64,000 bases of DNA from Phanerodontia chrysosporium (GCA_001910725.1 MJGA01000045.1:1-64000); one strand, 5' to 3'. Positions 45,601 through 54,042 are shown, counted from the first letter of the stretch. Translations and numbers: made by a program. The notes: generated from the sequence alone by a model not told the origin.

Positions 45601-47986
45601 GTCCGTAAGCGCCCACGCACCGTCTCGCGACCCCTCGGCACCTCGCACGCACCCTCGGGTCGCCCTCGCTGGTCCCACTGACCGCCGTCTCACCCCCTCC
45701 GAGCCTGCTGGGTGTGGGCTAGGTTGGTTCATCTAACCTAGTCGCTCCCGAGGCGCTTCAACAGGAAGTCATCAGGACGATATAGCCTCCATGGAAGCTA
45801 ACCGTCACATACCGTAGCCAGGATATCACCAGGATATCCATACCCGAGAGACTTGAGCAGCTCCTTCACACGGCGTGCAGTCATTTCGATGGCGTTGTCC
45901 GTGCTGTCGTCGAGGGTGTACTCCGGCTTGACAAGTGCCTCCGTGTACTGTTTCATCCCTCCACGCAGAAGTGTGAGACGGTGCTCGCCCTACAAGGAGC
46001 ACAGTAAGTGCTGCCGTCCAATGCGAGATAGATGTAGTGACGTACCAGCTTGACGAATATCTGCGCATAGTCAAACTCCTCTTCGGCATGTTTGGCGATC
46101 TCGAGGTAGTTCATCTTCATAGCAACTTTGATCACGATCTCTTGCTGCGCAGTTTGACGAAGGTCTGCTGGATACACACCTAGTATGCCGTAGCATGTCA
46201 ACAGAATATTATCAGTGAATGAGCGATCAGAGCCATGAGGCAACCCATGAACACACACCGTGATGGAGAGCCCAATCCACCTGGAATGCCTGGATGACGG
46301 CGTGAGCGAACCTCTGGATCTCCTGCGTCTGCTCGCAGATGTTAATACCACCCTTATCGTTGTAGATGACTCGCGTCTCCCGTGGATACGATAATTCACG
46401 CCGCTGAAGGTTGGGAATGTTCCGCTTCTTGCTAGTGGCAATGAGGCTGTCGTCGTCTTCGTTGTCGAATGGAGTGGTGAGTGATGAGCGCTGTTTGAGA
46501 CGAGGGCGCTGGTAACGGGCCAGGTACCATGAGTATCGGTTATATCAGGTCACACCAAGGACACGTACCTCGTCCTTATTCTTGCAAACCTGCGTCTCTG
46601 AGTCCCTTGGCTTGTGCGAGGTTTTTCGTGCATGCTGCATTTTATCTCACTTGTTCTTGTGTTGCACAGCTTGATTCGATGGGGGAGTCAAGCGTTCGGG
46701 TACCTGCATGGCGAGAAAGGTCAGCTAGTACCAGCTATCATGTAGAACAGCAGATAGATATACAAAACGCACACTTCGCCCAGCCCTCTCAGTACGCATT
46801 CCTGCTGTTTTTTCCTCGCTGTCTTGTACAGGAGTCGATGCCCTTGAGGATGGTGGCGTGGAGGCACGAGATGGGGTCGAGCTGGTACGGTTGCGTCCAG
46901 CTGTCACAATGGATGGGATGAGGCTGGTAGGATCGTTTTCCGGCCCGACGTGGATGGTGTGGTTGCTCAGGTCTCGCCCATCTTCATCGTTCTCGTCGGC
47001 ATCAAGGTCTTCGCTGCTCAATGATTCGCTGTCGGTTTCGCTGGAGTTGGACGTCTCGTTGTCTTCATCGCCATAGTCTGATTCGCTATCGGCTCCCTCA
47101 TCAATTGTACTAAGTATCCAGTTAGCAGATCGAATTTGTAAGGGATAAAGTAAATATAGAGCGCACCTCTTTTCAGAGACAGAGTCACCAGAGTCACTGT
47201 CCGAGGAGATGAGAGCGCGGGATCGTTGAGATACCTTGGCTGGTTTGGTAGAGCGCACAGAGCGTTTCTTCACTTGTTTCTTAGGATTGGTGACAATCTT
47301 CTTCGGGGGGATTGTTGTGTCGCTGGAAGTGATAGGGCGGTCTCCGTTGAGCTCGTCAACGTTCAAAACAGAGCGCGTCGGCTTGCGTCCGCCTAAGGCG
47401 GTGTGGGAACTTGGTCACAAGATCGGTGGACCCACAAACACTTACCAGGCTGTTGTTTGTTAGACGTTGTGTCTGCTGATCCCTTTCTTCTCTTCCTCGT
47501 GCTGCGACCTTTCTCTATTGGATTGTCAGCAGAAAATCCATACTCCACACGCCCTCATCTTACATGATTCGTTTTTGCGCTTTCGAGCATTCTTCTCCCC
47601 CTTCGAGCCTCCACCTTCGTTCTCAACCTCTGTTAAGTCTGGATCCCCGATATCATCCTTGGTCCAGACTATTCCAAGTGGCACACGGTCAAGGTGAGCA
47701 GAACGAACATGTGTCACACAAGAGATATATTGATACTGACTTTTCTTTCTCTTTGCGTCTAGCTTGGCCTTCCGTGGCATCCCTGGACGAGGCGTAGACA
47801 CCATTAGCATCAGCCTCAAGCACAGAGAAAGGGCAAGAAGTACTCGAAATGATCTCAGCCTCCATGAGCTCGCGAGCCTCAAGTTCTGCGCAGGTTTCTT
47901 TATTTTCTATATATCCTGGTGAGTGACCGTTGCAACAGAGAGGATGTAGATGTATACTTACTTCCTCTATCGCGACTTTTAGCCAT
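33653..47986 (-). CDS. DUF6532-like protein, one intron swollen to 11.5 kb by two retroelements
   Basis: The gene starts at 47986 (MAKSRDRG) with small exons encoding a basic, Ser/Asp/Glu-rich N-terminus, probably nuclear (KKQVKKRSVRSTKPAK; a long acidic run near 47000-47100). A folded part follows (CYGILGVYPADLRQTAQQEI, GEHRLTLLRGGMKQYTEALV) up to GYGYPGDILAT at 45813. The protein resumes at 34278 with ERDIISAVIRTSFFGDGK and goes on through exons 34278-34078, 34008-33833 and 33779-33653 (SMVALACAT, ITRADEEYR-like segment, stop 33653-33655). All phases agree across the gap. The order (PGD, then a basic/FFG segment, then MVALA and a final helical part) resembles DUF6532 proteins of Basidiomycota, whose role is unknown. 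The intron 34279-45812 had a calculated native length of 73 bp. Whether it still splices is unknown. Confidence 0.7.
34292..34296 (+). repeat. target-site duplication ACGAG, left copy
   Basis: ACGAG directly before the left LTR (34297). The same five bases follow the right LTR at 41998-42002. Confidence 0.85.
34297..34991 (-). repeat. chromovirus LTR (3' LTR in element orientation)
   Basis: 695 bp, on the plus strand starting TGTCGCGGAG and ending CCGTGACA. It differs from 41303-41997 at about four bases (for example T/C near 34325 and C/T near 34809). It also contains two copies of CTGTCCGTATTGACCAAGAG about 60 bp apart. Confidence 0.9.
35030..38664 (-). pseudogene. chromovirus Pol polyprotein with a frame break before integrase
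   Basis: From 38664: a retropepsin with IDSGATS; reverse transcriptase with KIFTKFDVRWGYNNVRI and the catalytic YLDDILIWS; RNase H with IETDASGYATGGVIAQ and WTDHQNLQYWK; and an end of RNase H/connection at about 36670. One base is missing in the run of G/T at 36608-36625. After it the reading continues in another frame with the integrase zinc-binding part (HDAPTAGHPGKH, LGCDQCQQYK), the DDE core (VDHYSDQ, FSDHGPQF, a final Glu in EGNGKVERKNQ), a GPY-like segment (LGPRQLGPFKVLEKIGDLDY), a chromodomain (EEEYVVEKILDSRIYRRQLQ, then KWxG-like VRWKGYG) and a stop at 35030. The chromodomain marks it as a chromovirus, which aims integration at heterochromatin. As written, no integrase can be made by simple translation. 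Confidence 0.85.
38810..40030 (-). pseudogene. chromovirus Gag with an in-frame stop
   Basis: Starts at 40030 (MSSTPGGAPPGPTPLDPVSA), runs through a capsid-like helical domain (KPVPFKGKGSDTARLFRAAY), meets TAG at 39587-39589, and goes on in the same frame with TFWEVFKNRFEPVDEKAEAL to a zinc knuckle CNHCGKKGHWSRVC (C-x2-C-x4-H-x4-C). Near 38880-38886, at a run of four G, the last part changes frame: the other frame gives EDQAAALAALRDQLALIQKQ and a stop, a plausible genuine end. The nonsense codon could arise by one C-to-T change. Gag coats the RNA in particles; this copy would make a 147-residue piece only. Confidence 0.8.
40461..41150 (-). CDS. extra ORF between 5' LTR and gag of the chromovirus
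   Basis: A 229-codon frame starts at 41150 (MPKDVQLKDHIPQRIFDRLQ) 153 bp inside the 5' LTR and ends 430 bp before gag. It has a basic N-terminal half, an Arg/Gln/Glu-rich helix likely to form a coiled coil (REAEQRVGNRIREQRQREAQ), and a C-terminal half with VDLLHIVNSDHAHHFHLLLE. No domain was recognised. Ty3/gypsy elements rarely have a long ORF upstream of gag. Codon use is as GC-rich as in gag. It may be an accessory protein of this lineage or captured host sequence. Confidence 0.55.
   Translation of the reverse strand: MPKDVQLKDHIPQRIFDRLQRRREAGNPVKWTDRKVKAVVKYVSTLPQPPPSVPTINWTAVREAREAEQRVGNRIREQRQREAQEAQAAVAASSSKLSLAERLSAAPTYEPIARKPVGIDIPKYSPTDLVGIFTPKLDATIKRLKAVEEVDLLHIVNSDHAHHFHLLLERLRQIRAELSHLAPTTTFKEWHQYELGLAQIGDIPFIGLRRNFRRIVGQLNIVYEAGYFD
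41303..41997 (-). repeat. chromovirus LTR (5' LTR in element orientation)
   Basis: 695 bp, almost identical to 34297-34991. It is followed by the second copy of ACGAG (41998-42002), which fixes the right edge of the element. Confidence 0.9.
42010..42859 (+). repeat. putative 5' LTR of the gag-only element, divergent
   Basis: It shares the opening TGATGCGCCCCGCGC, a central TATAAAAT (42415-42422) followed by CGAACA and CCCCTCTC, and GCAACCTCGCCTGCGA with the 3' LTR. It is about 300 bp longer, with little other likeness. The right edge (GCGCATCA, 42859) is a guess from the CA end before TGGCTGCCCCAGTG, a possible primer site. Confidence 0.45.
43190..45430 (+). CDS. Gag-like protein of the non-autonomous LTR element
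   Basis: The ATG at 43190 (MATPSPFYMPLRGEPGAPEF) opens a 746-codon frame. Residues 20-190 form an acidic helical domain with LPRYFDDLADLFVRAQICDD, FDDWQRAILALYPGA and WAEFSREFFTISRWLMRHKR, as in retrotransposon capsids. A Pro/Ser/Ala-rich region with a short coiled coil (RHLAALERELAELKAKQARA) follows, then a second small domain (ECHQLIDAGWLYHFNDCARH). There is no zinc knuckle, protease or polymerase. The frame crosses the purine tract and stops 69 codons inside the 3' LTR, so either the last part is LTR-encoded or translation normally ends differently. Proteins like this occur alone in agaricomycete genomes; here LTR and target duplications tie it to an element. Confidence 0.7.
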   Translation: MATPSPFYMPLRGEPGAPEFDPREPRSLPRYFDDLADLFVRAQICDDAEKKRHALRYVSLRDADCWELLDEFDLGSFDDWQRAILALYPGADDSHRDSRRDLDDLVQRWRAASIKTLGDWAEFSREFFTISRWLMRHKRLSEHEQSKLCSEALTAEVQQQVAFHLEVKYPEAHSEDGYSFAQLDEAVRFVLGHTTTAPSASPTPSQLAVPEHEVSELPLAVFATALERAAERAASAPSPPAATFLVVTKSHSVPSPEPRVAPASTFVQATSIAESEQRHLAALERELAELKAKQARALAQRPPASVTAATTLAYEPPSDYNFGAKLPTPKAKPRVVDTSPIAEKEAQAVDRAPNAMLKTPTVSVPLGDLLDVSPESCAHLKAHTEPPETHPSPLEEPEPESTASRPRTPWTVASTANEPVTTATAVKEARYTFDESQRPSPSPSPLVQRLLASTAPHVIRAHDLSPPECHQLIDAGWLYHFNDCARHSVLISPSAMRFYYSTSPPAPAAPRTSATSATSRVSTFLFDTAPTCENPPATTATASSSLSPTHDIATTTTALRHCDLQHISDTLGEPTPEASDLRTRDRVPDLAPTPELAPEPPEQSRRDICEGKLASRSLGRLPLRRRRERIRAMRKPPWRPRPCDYVRHRAPARMHHRVALRCAPRAARGQALLRLEEDDAPRAALSPQAEPKPCPSRPRAAHLGLNHAVLAPSRTTSAPCHMVTAVSNALAAHNVTPHAHVPRAPP
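45223..45760 (+). repeat. 3' LTR of the gag-only element
   Basis: 538 bp from TGATGCGCC to GCGCTTCA, with TATAAAA at 45503-45509. It has the same length as the solo LTR at 48338-48875 and is nearly identical to it, differing at a small number of bases. Confidence 0.85.
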
Positions 47987-48150
47987 GACTTGGACGCTGG
48001 GGGCTAGAGGCACAAAGACTCGTCGTTGAAGGGCGAGAAAGAGAAGTGAGGTCTACAAAGTTTGCGCAAGCGCCTGGCATGCTGAGGTAAGGGAGGTCCT
48101 CTCAACCTAGCCCAACACGCTTCCTTACCTGCCTCCCAGATCATCACGAA

Positions 48151-51100
48151 ATGCCCATCGAGTGCAAGGGTTGTCGACGCTCATTTCCAACCCGCACCGG
48201 CCTGAGCCTACATCAAGCCCGAGCCGGCAATGCAGCCTGTCAACTGCGCTTGCGGCGCCGTGAACGGGCGAGCATGCAAGCAGTCGATGAACATATCGCC
48301 GACTCGGATTCAGAAGTGCACAACGCTTCAGCAATGGTGATGCGCCCCGCGCCGCGCTGAGCTCGCAAGCCGCGCCGAAGCCATGTCCGAGCAGGCCCCG
48401 AGCCGCGCACCTCGGCCTCAACCATGCGGTCCTCGCACCCTCGCGGACGACGTCGGCACCCTGCCATATGGTCACCGCGGTCTCGAACGCGCTCGCCGCG
48501 CACAATGTGACGCCACACACTCACGTTCCGCGAGCTCCGCCGTAGGCGGTTTCGGTTTTTATGTTTTTCCTTTGTGTTTATCTCACTTTTATTCCGTATA
48601 TTCCCGATGCTTTAGACTATAAAACATGTACCTACGAACACTCCCCTCTCAAGCAATACAGTCCCCGTTACCTGCAACCTCGCCTGCGACCGTCTCGCAG
48701 TGTTCGCGCTCTTGCGTCTGTAAGCGCCCACGCACTGTCTCGCGACCCCTCGGCACCTCGCACGCACCCTCGAGTCGCCCTCGCTGGTCCCACTGACCGC
48801 CGTCTCACCCCCTCCGAGTCTGCTGGGTGTGGGTTAGGTTAGTTCGTCTAGCCTAGCCGCTCCCGAGGCGCTTCAATGGAAGTCGATGAGGGGGACAACG
48901 AAGACTCACCGGAGGGCTCCCCAGCTGCCCGGTACTTTGAAGGAGACTTCTTCGGAAATGACTACCAATCGGAGGAGCTGCCAGGCTGGGGGGACGATGA
49001 ACCGAGCACAGGTCAAGGCGAGAAGGCCCACGGCGACCCAACAACAGAATCAGATGATGAAGACGAAGCCCTTGCATCTGAACATGGCCACGGACTCGAG
49101 GCGTACGAGCCGCATTGGGAGCCTTCACAGCAGGCTCCTGATAATCTAGACGCAAGTGCGGTCAATTCAGCGTGCCCAACAGACGCAACTCCTACTCCAC
49201 GCAGCGATATGGACGATCTAGGGAGCATACCTGCCGGGACATCTGCACGCGCACCGGTGAACCAGCAGCGGCAGAAGCGAATGGAAAACAGTCTTCGTAC
49301 TGCCGTCAAGATTGTTCCATACCAGCACGACCACTCTACCCTTGCGGGCTCGCCAATCAACACCACGATGCCTGGCGCTTGTACCGCCTCTAGTCATCAT
49401 AAGCCTGGCGCAGCGTACGGAGACTATGAAGGGAAGCTCGGAGGTAGCAGCACCAGCCGCGGGTCTGACAATATCTACGCACCGTTCGCTGGCAAGGTTG
49501 ACTGGGAAATCGCCCGATGGGCCAAGCTACGCGGGCCTGGCTCAACCGCAGTGTCAGAGCTCCTCAGCATAGAAGGCGTAAGTCAATCATCCTCCTATCA
49601 TCCCAGCAGGGCACTGACCTTATGTTTCGTATAGTTCCAGGTCCAAGAGAAACTTGGTTTATCCTATTCCAACAGCCGAGAACTGAATGCGCTAGTCGAC
49701 TCACTTCCAACCAATCGGCCGCGGTTTCGCAGGGAAGAGATCGTGGTTGCAGGAGAGGCTTTCGAGGTGTACTTTCGAGACATTCTCGAGTGTCTCCGTG
49801 CCCTGTACAGTGAGCCCGAGTTTGCTCCCCATCTCGTATTCCTCCCCGAGCGCCACTACGCCGATCCTGATGAGACTGTCCGTCTCTATCACGACATGAA
49901 CACCGGCAAATGGTGGTGGGCCGCGCAGGCCAGTATTCCACGCTTTTGCCGCTGGCTTCACAGCACCGGCTCACGTTGATTATTAGAGAGCACTCGATGA
50001 TGACCGTGAAGGTGACACCGTCATGCCCGTTATTATTTCGTCGGACAAGACCCAAGTAACGCTGTTTCGAAACAAGTCAGCGTACTCAGTATACATCACG
50101 ATCGGAAATCTACCGAAGGACATCCGCAGTAAGCCGTCACAGAGTGGGCAGGTTCTCCTCGGATACCTGCTGACCACGAAGCTTGACCACATCAAGAACA
50201 AAGCCTCGCGACGCCGTGCCGTCACAAATCTTTTCCACGCGTGCATGCGGGAGATTCTGCGGCCTCTGCGAAAGGCTGGGAAGAACGGCATACCTATGAC
50301 AAGTGGAGATGGCATCACGCGGCAGGTTCACCCTATATACGCTGCCTATGTCGGAGACTACCCCGAGCAGGTTCTTGTTACCTGTGTGAAGACCGGGACT
50401 TGTCCTATCTGCACTGCGTCTCGGGATGAACTCGGAGACTTAGGTGAGGAACACCCGAAGCGCAATCTTGACGACATCCTAAGTGTACTTGCGTCAGTAA
50501 AGACCCAAACCACGGCCGAGTACGTTAAATCTTGCCAAGGCGTCGGTATCAAGCCAGTATACAAGCCGTTCTGGGAGCACTTGCCTTACTCCAACGTCTA
50601 CGCCTCCATCACCCCCGACATCTTGCACCAGCTACTTCAGGGTGTCGTGAAGCACTTGGTTGCATGGGTCAAGACCGTCTACAGTGAGGACGGGATCGAC
50701 GCGCGCTGCCGCCGCTTCCCAGGCAACCACAATGTGCGCCTATTCTTCAAGGGCATCACAAAACTCTCGCGTCTCACCGGTCGTGAGCATACAGACATTT
50801 GCCGCATTCTCCTGGGCATTGTCGTCGGTATGCGCCTATCTGACAACCTTCCATCCGGTCCGCTGGTACGCGCCGTGCGTGCTTTATTGGACTTCGTATA
50901 TCTGGCGCAGTACCCTGTCCATAGCTCTGAGACATTGACAGCTCTCGATGACGCCCTTGCCCGCTTTCACTCCAACAAACACATCTTCGTCGATCTCGGT
51001 GTCCAAACTCAGTTCGATATCCCAAAACTCCATTTCGCGCGCCATTATCGCTACCTCATCGAGCTCCTCGGCTCACCCGACAACTTCAACACCGAGTATA

Positions 51101-52065
51101 CGGAACGGCTGCACATCGACTTGACAAAGGATGCGTACCGCGCGACTAACCAGAAGGACGAGTATGTTCAGATGACTCTCTGGCTCGAACGCCGTGAGAA
51201 GATCTGGCGCCACAGCCGCTTTATCGCTTGGTGCGAGGCAGGTCGCCCTGCTCTAGAGGACCTCAACCCTCTTTATCGAAATCAAGAGAGCCATGTTCTC
51301 ATGACTCGAGCACCATCTGTGAAAGCTGTATCATTCGATCAGCTGAGAACGGCATACGGAGCTGCACACTTCGCGGAGTGCCTCGCCCGGTATGTTCTGA
51401 ACTTCAATGAACCAAGCCTATCCGACTCGCAAATTTGTGCGCAGGCAGCCGAGTTCCGCTTCCCCTTTCGCAAGGTCCCTGTCTTCCACAAGGCGAAGTT
51501 TTGGGAAGATGACTTCCCCCGATATCGGCATGCTTCGGACATGTACGACGTTGTGCATGTCACCCCGGCACGCAGCGACAAGCGGCAGCATCCTGTACCA
51601 GGCCGTTTCGACACGGTACTAGTCAACGACGGCTCTGGCGGTGCTGTCAGCGTGACCGGTGAGTGTATGCAGAGCCGCCATGCAGACCCTGTCATCTAAC
51701 CTTTATGGATAGGCTATCGTGTAGCCCGCGTATGCGCCATCTTCGCTATTCCGAAGTGTTTCATCCGTGAACTCTTTCCCCATCACGAACCTCCGGACCA
51801 GCTAGCATATGTCGAATGGTTCACTCGATTCTCACGAGAGCCAGATCCCGTTCACGGCATGTACAAAATCTCACCTGACACCCGAGGAGGTCCACGGCGC
51901 GCTGCCGTCATCTCTCTGGCAAGTATTCGGCGGTCCGCACATTTATACCCCTGCTTTGGCACCGTCGCGGATGCACGTTGGTCTAGTAGTAACGTCTTAG
52001 ATCTTTGTACTAATTTCTGGGTCAGTCCGTTCATGGACCGGCATGCGTACAGTACCATTGTATAG
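48151..52065 (+). pseudogene. Plavaka-family transposase, first exon split by a solo LTR
   Basis: Exons: 48151-48337 plus 48880-49577 (one exon, cut by an LTR), 49635-49928, 49987-51658, 51713-52065. Without the LTR the lengths add up to 1068 codons. An N-terminal zinc finger (CKGCRRSFPTRTGLSLHQA) is followed by an acidic linker, LGLSYSNSRELNALVDSL, FRREEIVVAGEAFEVYFRD, RLYHDMNTGKWWWAAQ, and the RNase H-like core: VIISSDKTQVTLFRNKSAYS (first Asp), a Cys pair TCPICTAS, ITPDILHQLLQGVVKHL (second Asp), and FNTEYTERLHIDLTKDAYRA (Glu). These are the landmarks of Plavaka transposases. The second intron appears to use a GC donor (GCCAGT), since the phases fail with the nearby GT. Apart from the LTR no defect was found, so loss of function is recent. 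It is divergent from the DUF6532-like gene, with starts 165 bp apart. Confidence 0.85.
48338..48875 (+). repeat. solo LTR of the gag-only element, inside transposase exon 1
   Basis: 538 bp from TGATGCGCC to GCGCTTCA with TATAAAA near 48617. ATGG precedes it (48334-48337) and follows it (48876-48879). Removing the LTR and one ATGG joins the transposase frame perfectly (HNASA before, MEVDEG after). A solo LTR arises by recombination between the two LTRs of a full insertion. Confidence 0.9.
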
Positions 52066-52069
52066 ATAT

Positions 52070-52704
52070 TGTCACGGATGTGATGGTGTTGCCCTATTTT
52101 TGGCCGATTTTTGGCTATTTTCCTTGATTAATCCAACGGGCGAGCAGCCCTCGCGCCGTCTGGAGTCCTAGCCGCCCACACTCAGCGCCTGGCCACTCAG
52201 CGCCAGCGCCCTGATGGCGCATCACCCCTAGACGCCAGCGCATCCCGCTGCGCGCTCAGACACCGCCCGGATCACCGGTCTGCCTTGCAACCGGTTCCCC
52301 GGATCGCCGAGGAGGCACTGTCATCCCCGATGACTCCCCTCGCCGAGACACGCCGAGCTGATCAGCCTGATGACACAGCCTCGGCCCGACGCAGCCTCGA
52401 GACACTGCCAGCTGACACAGCCTCGTGACACAGCCCCAGCACAGCCTCGCCGCGCAGTCCGCGTCGCAGCCTCGCTGGCTATGCTGAGCGCTGCCCATCA
52501 GCTTATGTAATCGTATAGCCTGCCCTAAAGGACTTGTAGTATATAAGGGTAGCTCCTCTCGCTCCTGTCCGTCATCTCGACCTCTTGGTCAATACGGACA
52601 GCTGAAGAAGTTGTGCGTCGCTGCGTGACTCGCTCCGCCGCGCCTTGTCGTCGACCTCCCCACTTGCCCTCCCTCGTGAAGCGTTGAGCCCTAGCTCCGC
52701 GACA
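52070..52704 (+). repeat. solo chromovirus LTR, opposite orientation, at the transposase stop
   Basis: The reverse complement of the 34297-34991 family: starts TGTCACGGATGTGA, ends CTCCGCGACA, 635 bp. GATAT lies at 52065-52069 and again at 52705-52709. It lacks one of the two CTGTCCGTATTGACC segments present in the 695-bp LTRs. The first duplication overlaps the last base of the transposase TAG. Confidence 0.9.
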
Positions 52705-52884
52705 GATATTGTCTCGTTCTGAGTTAATATAGTGGCCACTCAGTTGGCATTTCAGTACTCTAAGCATGTGTAATGGATACAACCTGGCGAATGAGTATAA
52801 CGCAGTTGCGTGCCCGTTCATTTTCGGGCGGCTACAAGATGTCTCTCGAATACCACCACTACCTCCTCAGACAGCCTTTGCGAC

Positions 52885-53793
52885 ATGAACAGACATGGTT
52901 CAAGCGATGATATCGGTGCAAAGGGCAGCACAGTCCCTGAAAACAACCCGAGTCGTGAACGCCCCAGCCGAAAGAGTGCCGTACAGGGCTTGGAGTCAAT
53001 CCATAGGTCCGTTCAGATGCTCGTCCGTCTTAATGCTGATGTTACTAGTATGGCTTTGACTTACCATGCAGCCTGCTATAGCTTATATGACTCTGGCTAC
53101 CTCGATTCGCAGGTCACCGACTCCCAATACTTCGATTCGGAGCCTTGGGACACTGACGGGAGTGATGCGCACTTGGAGACTCCGAGTACCGATTGCTGCG
53201 AAGACCCCATAGAGGACACGGACATGGGCGGATCTGGGGAGCTAAGCAGGTACGTAGCCCTTTTCTCTGCTGCATCATGCGCTAACCATCGCAGCTCGCA
53301 TGCTACAGGACCTTCAGCCGGTGCAGCATGCGGTGACCCCAGTAGGGAGCCGCCCGGAGACACTGTGTCGCAGAGCCTCAGGTTCAAAGTCAAGACCTCG
53401 GCAAGTCCCAAGATCGTCATAAGTTATGCAGTGCAACTGACCCGAGCATATTTACAGCCGTCTGCGACTCGCCTGCTCAAACGTGGTCGAAGCCCATCTC
53501 CGCTGCCACCGGCTCGAGAAGCACTGTCTGAGCCCGCCGAGTCTCCAATACAACCACGGCCGCTGCGCATGCTCAGAAGGCGGTGTCTACCGAAGCACCC
53601 GACTGAAGCTTTCCCTGGAACGTACGACATATATTGGGAGTTGCTTCACCAGCATGGAAACGAGCACCTGCCAGTACAAGATCTCATTGAGCAGTCCTTC
53701 CTCGAGTATATTCGGCGTTTGTACTCAAAGGAAGTGCCTGTACCTACTGAGGGACTGGAGCTCACCTTCGGACATGCAATACAGGCTGAGTAG
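52885..53793 (+). CDS. third ORF of the Plavaka-type element, function unknown
   Basis: An ATG at 52885 (MNRHGSSDDIGAKGS) opens a frame to 53793. Two stretches look like in-frame introns (about 53250-53294, GTACGT...CAG, and about 53389-53457, GTCAAG...CAG), so the protein is probably 250-300 aa. The N-terminal part is Ser/Asp-rich (DTDGSDAHLETPSTDCCED). The C-terminal part has an Arg-rich patch (RLLKRGRSPSPLPPAREALS) and a helical end with YDIYWELLHQHGNEHLPVQD and FLEYIRRLYSKEVPVP. No family was recognised. It lies between the transposase and the right end, so it may be an accessory protein of the transposon or a passenger. Confidence 0.5.
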   Translation: MNRHGSSDDIGAKGSTVPENNPSRERPSRKSAVQGLESIHRSVQMLVRLNADVTSMALTYHAACYSLYDSGYLDSQVTDSQYFDSEPWDTDGSDAHLETPSTDCCEDPIEDTDMGGSGELSRYVALFSAASCANHRSSHATGPSAGAACGDPSREPPGDTVSQSLRFKVKTSASPKIVISYAVQLTRAYLQPSATRLLKRGRSPSPLPPAREALSEPAESPIQPRPLRMLRRRCLPKHPTEAFPGTYDIYWELLHQHGNEHLPVQDLIEQSFLEYIRRLYSKEVPVPTEGLELTFGHAIQAE

Positions 53794-54015
53794 TGCACAC
53801 ACCTGTTTATATCGTGTTGTAGCAGCAACAGACTCAGACGACCTCCGATTCTGAGTTACACTGACATAGTGAAATATAATGATCGTATAACTGTGCTGCC
53901 GGCGATCAGGTTGTGAAGTTAGGGTCCTCTAATGTAACTAATGCTTGTAGATTAGCACCTGTTAGCTACATTGGGCTCATGCACAAGACTAGACGTCCAT
54001 TAGTACTAATTCGCG

Positions 54016-54042
54016 CTAAATTGTCTCGGGAGGTTTCTCCTG
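54016..54042 (-). repeat. candidate right terminal inverted repeat
   Basis: Reverse complement begins CATCAGG and holds AAACC and GACAATT at the same spacing as the left end 33424-33450. Outside it, GTATGTAC resumes the tandem repeat seen downstream of HET gene 2. Confidence 0.5.

Larger units (their letters stand above)
42010..45760 (+). mobile_element. gag-only LTR element (3.75 kb, non-autonomous)
   Basis: Begins TGATGCGCCCCGCGC at 42010 and ends GCGCTTCA at 45760, flanked by ACAG at 42006-42009 and 45761-45764. It has one long ORF, no reverse transcriptase or integrase, and a purine tract (GGAGGAGGA, 45214-45222) directly before the 3' LTR. It lies only 3 bp beyond the target duplication of the chromovirus. 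The LTRs are of unequal length and poorly alike. Movement would need enzymes from another element. Confidence 0.75.
33424..54042 (+). mobile_element. Plavaka-type DNA transposon with four nested LTR insertions
   Basis: Candidate inverted ends start CATCAGG at 33424 and, reversed, at 54042. Between them lie a DUF6532-like gene (-), the transposase (+) and a third ORF (+). Taking out the four LTR insertions with one copy of each target duplication (about 12.6 kb) leaves close to 8.0 kb. Both ends are next to GT outside the repeat (33422-33423 and 54043-54044), a possible 2-bp target duplication. The flanks rejoin as units of one tandem repeat. Known: Plavaka elements are class II transposons of Basidiomycota with an RNase H-like transposase. 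The exact ends and the claim that all three genes belong to one unit are inference. Confidence 0.65.
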
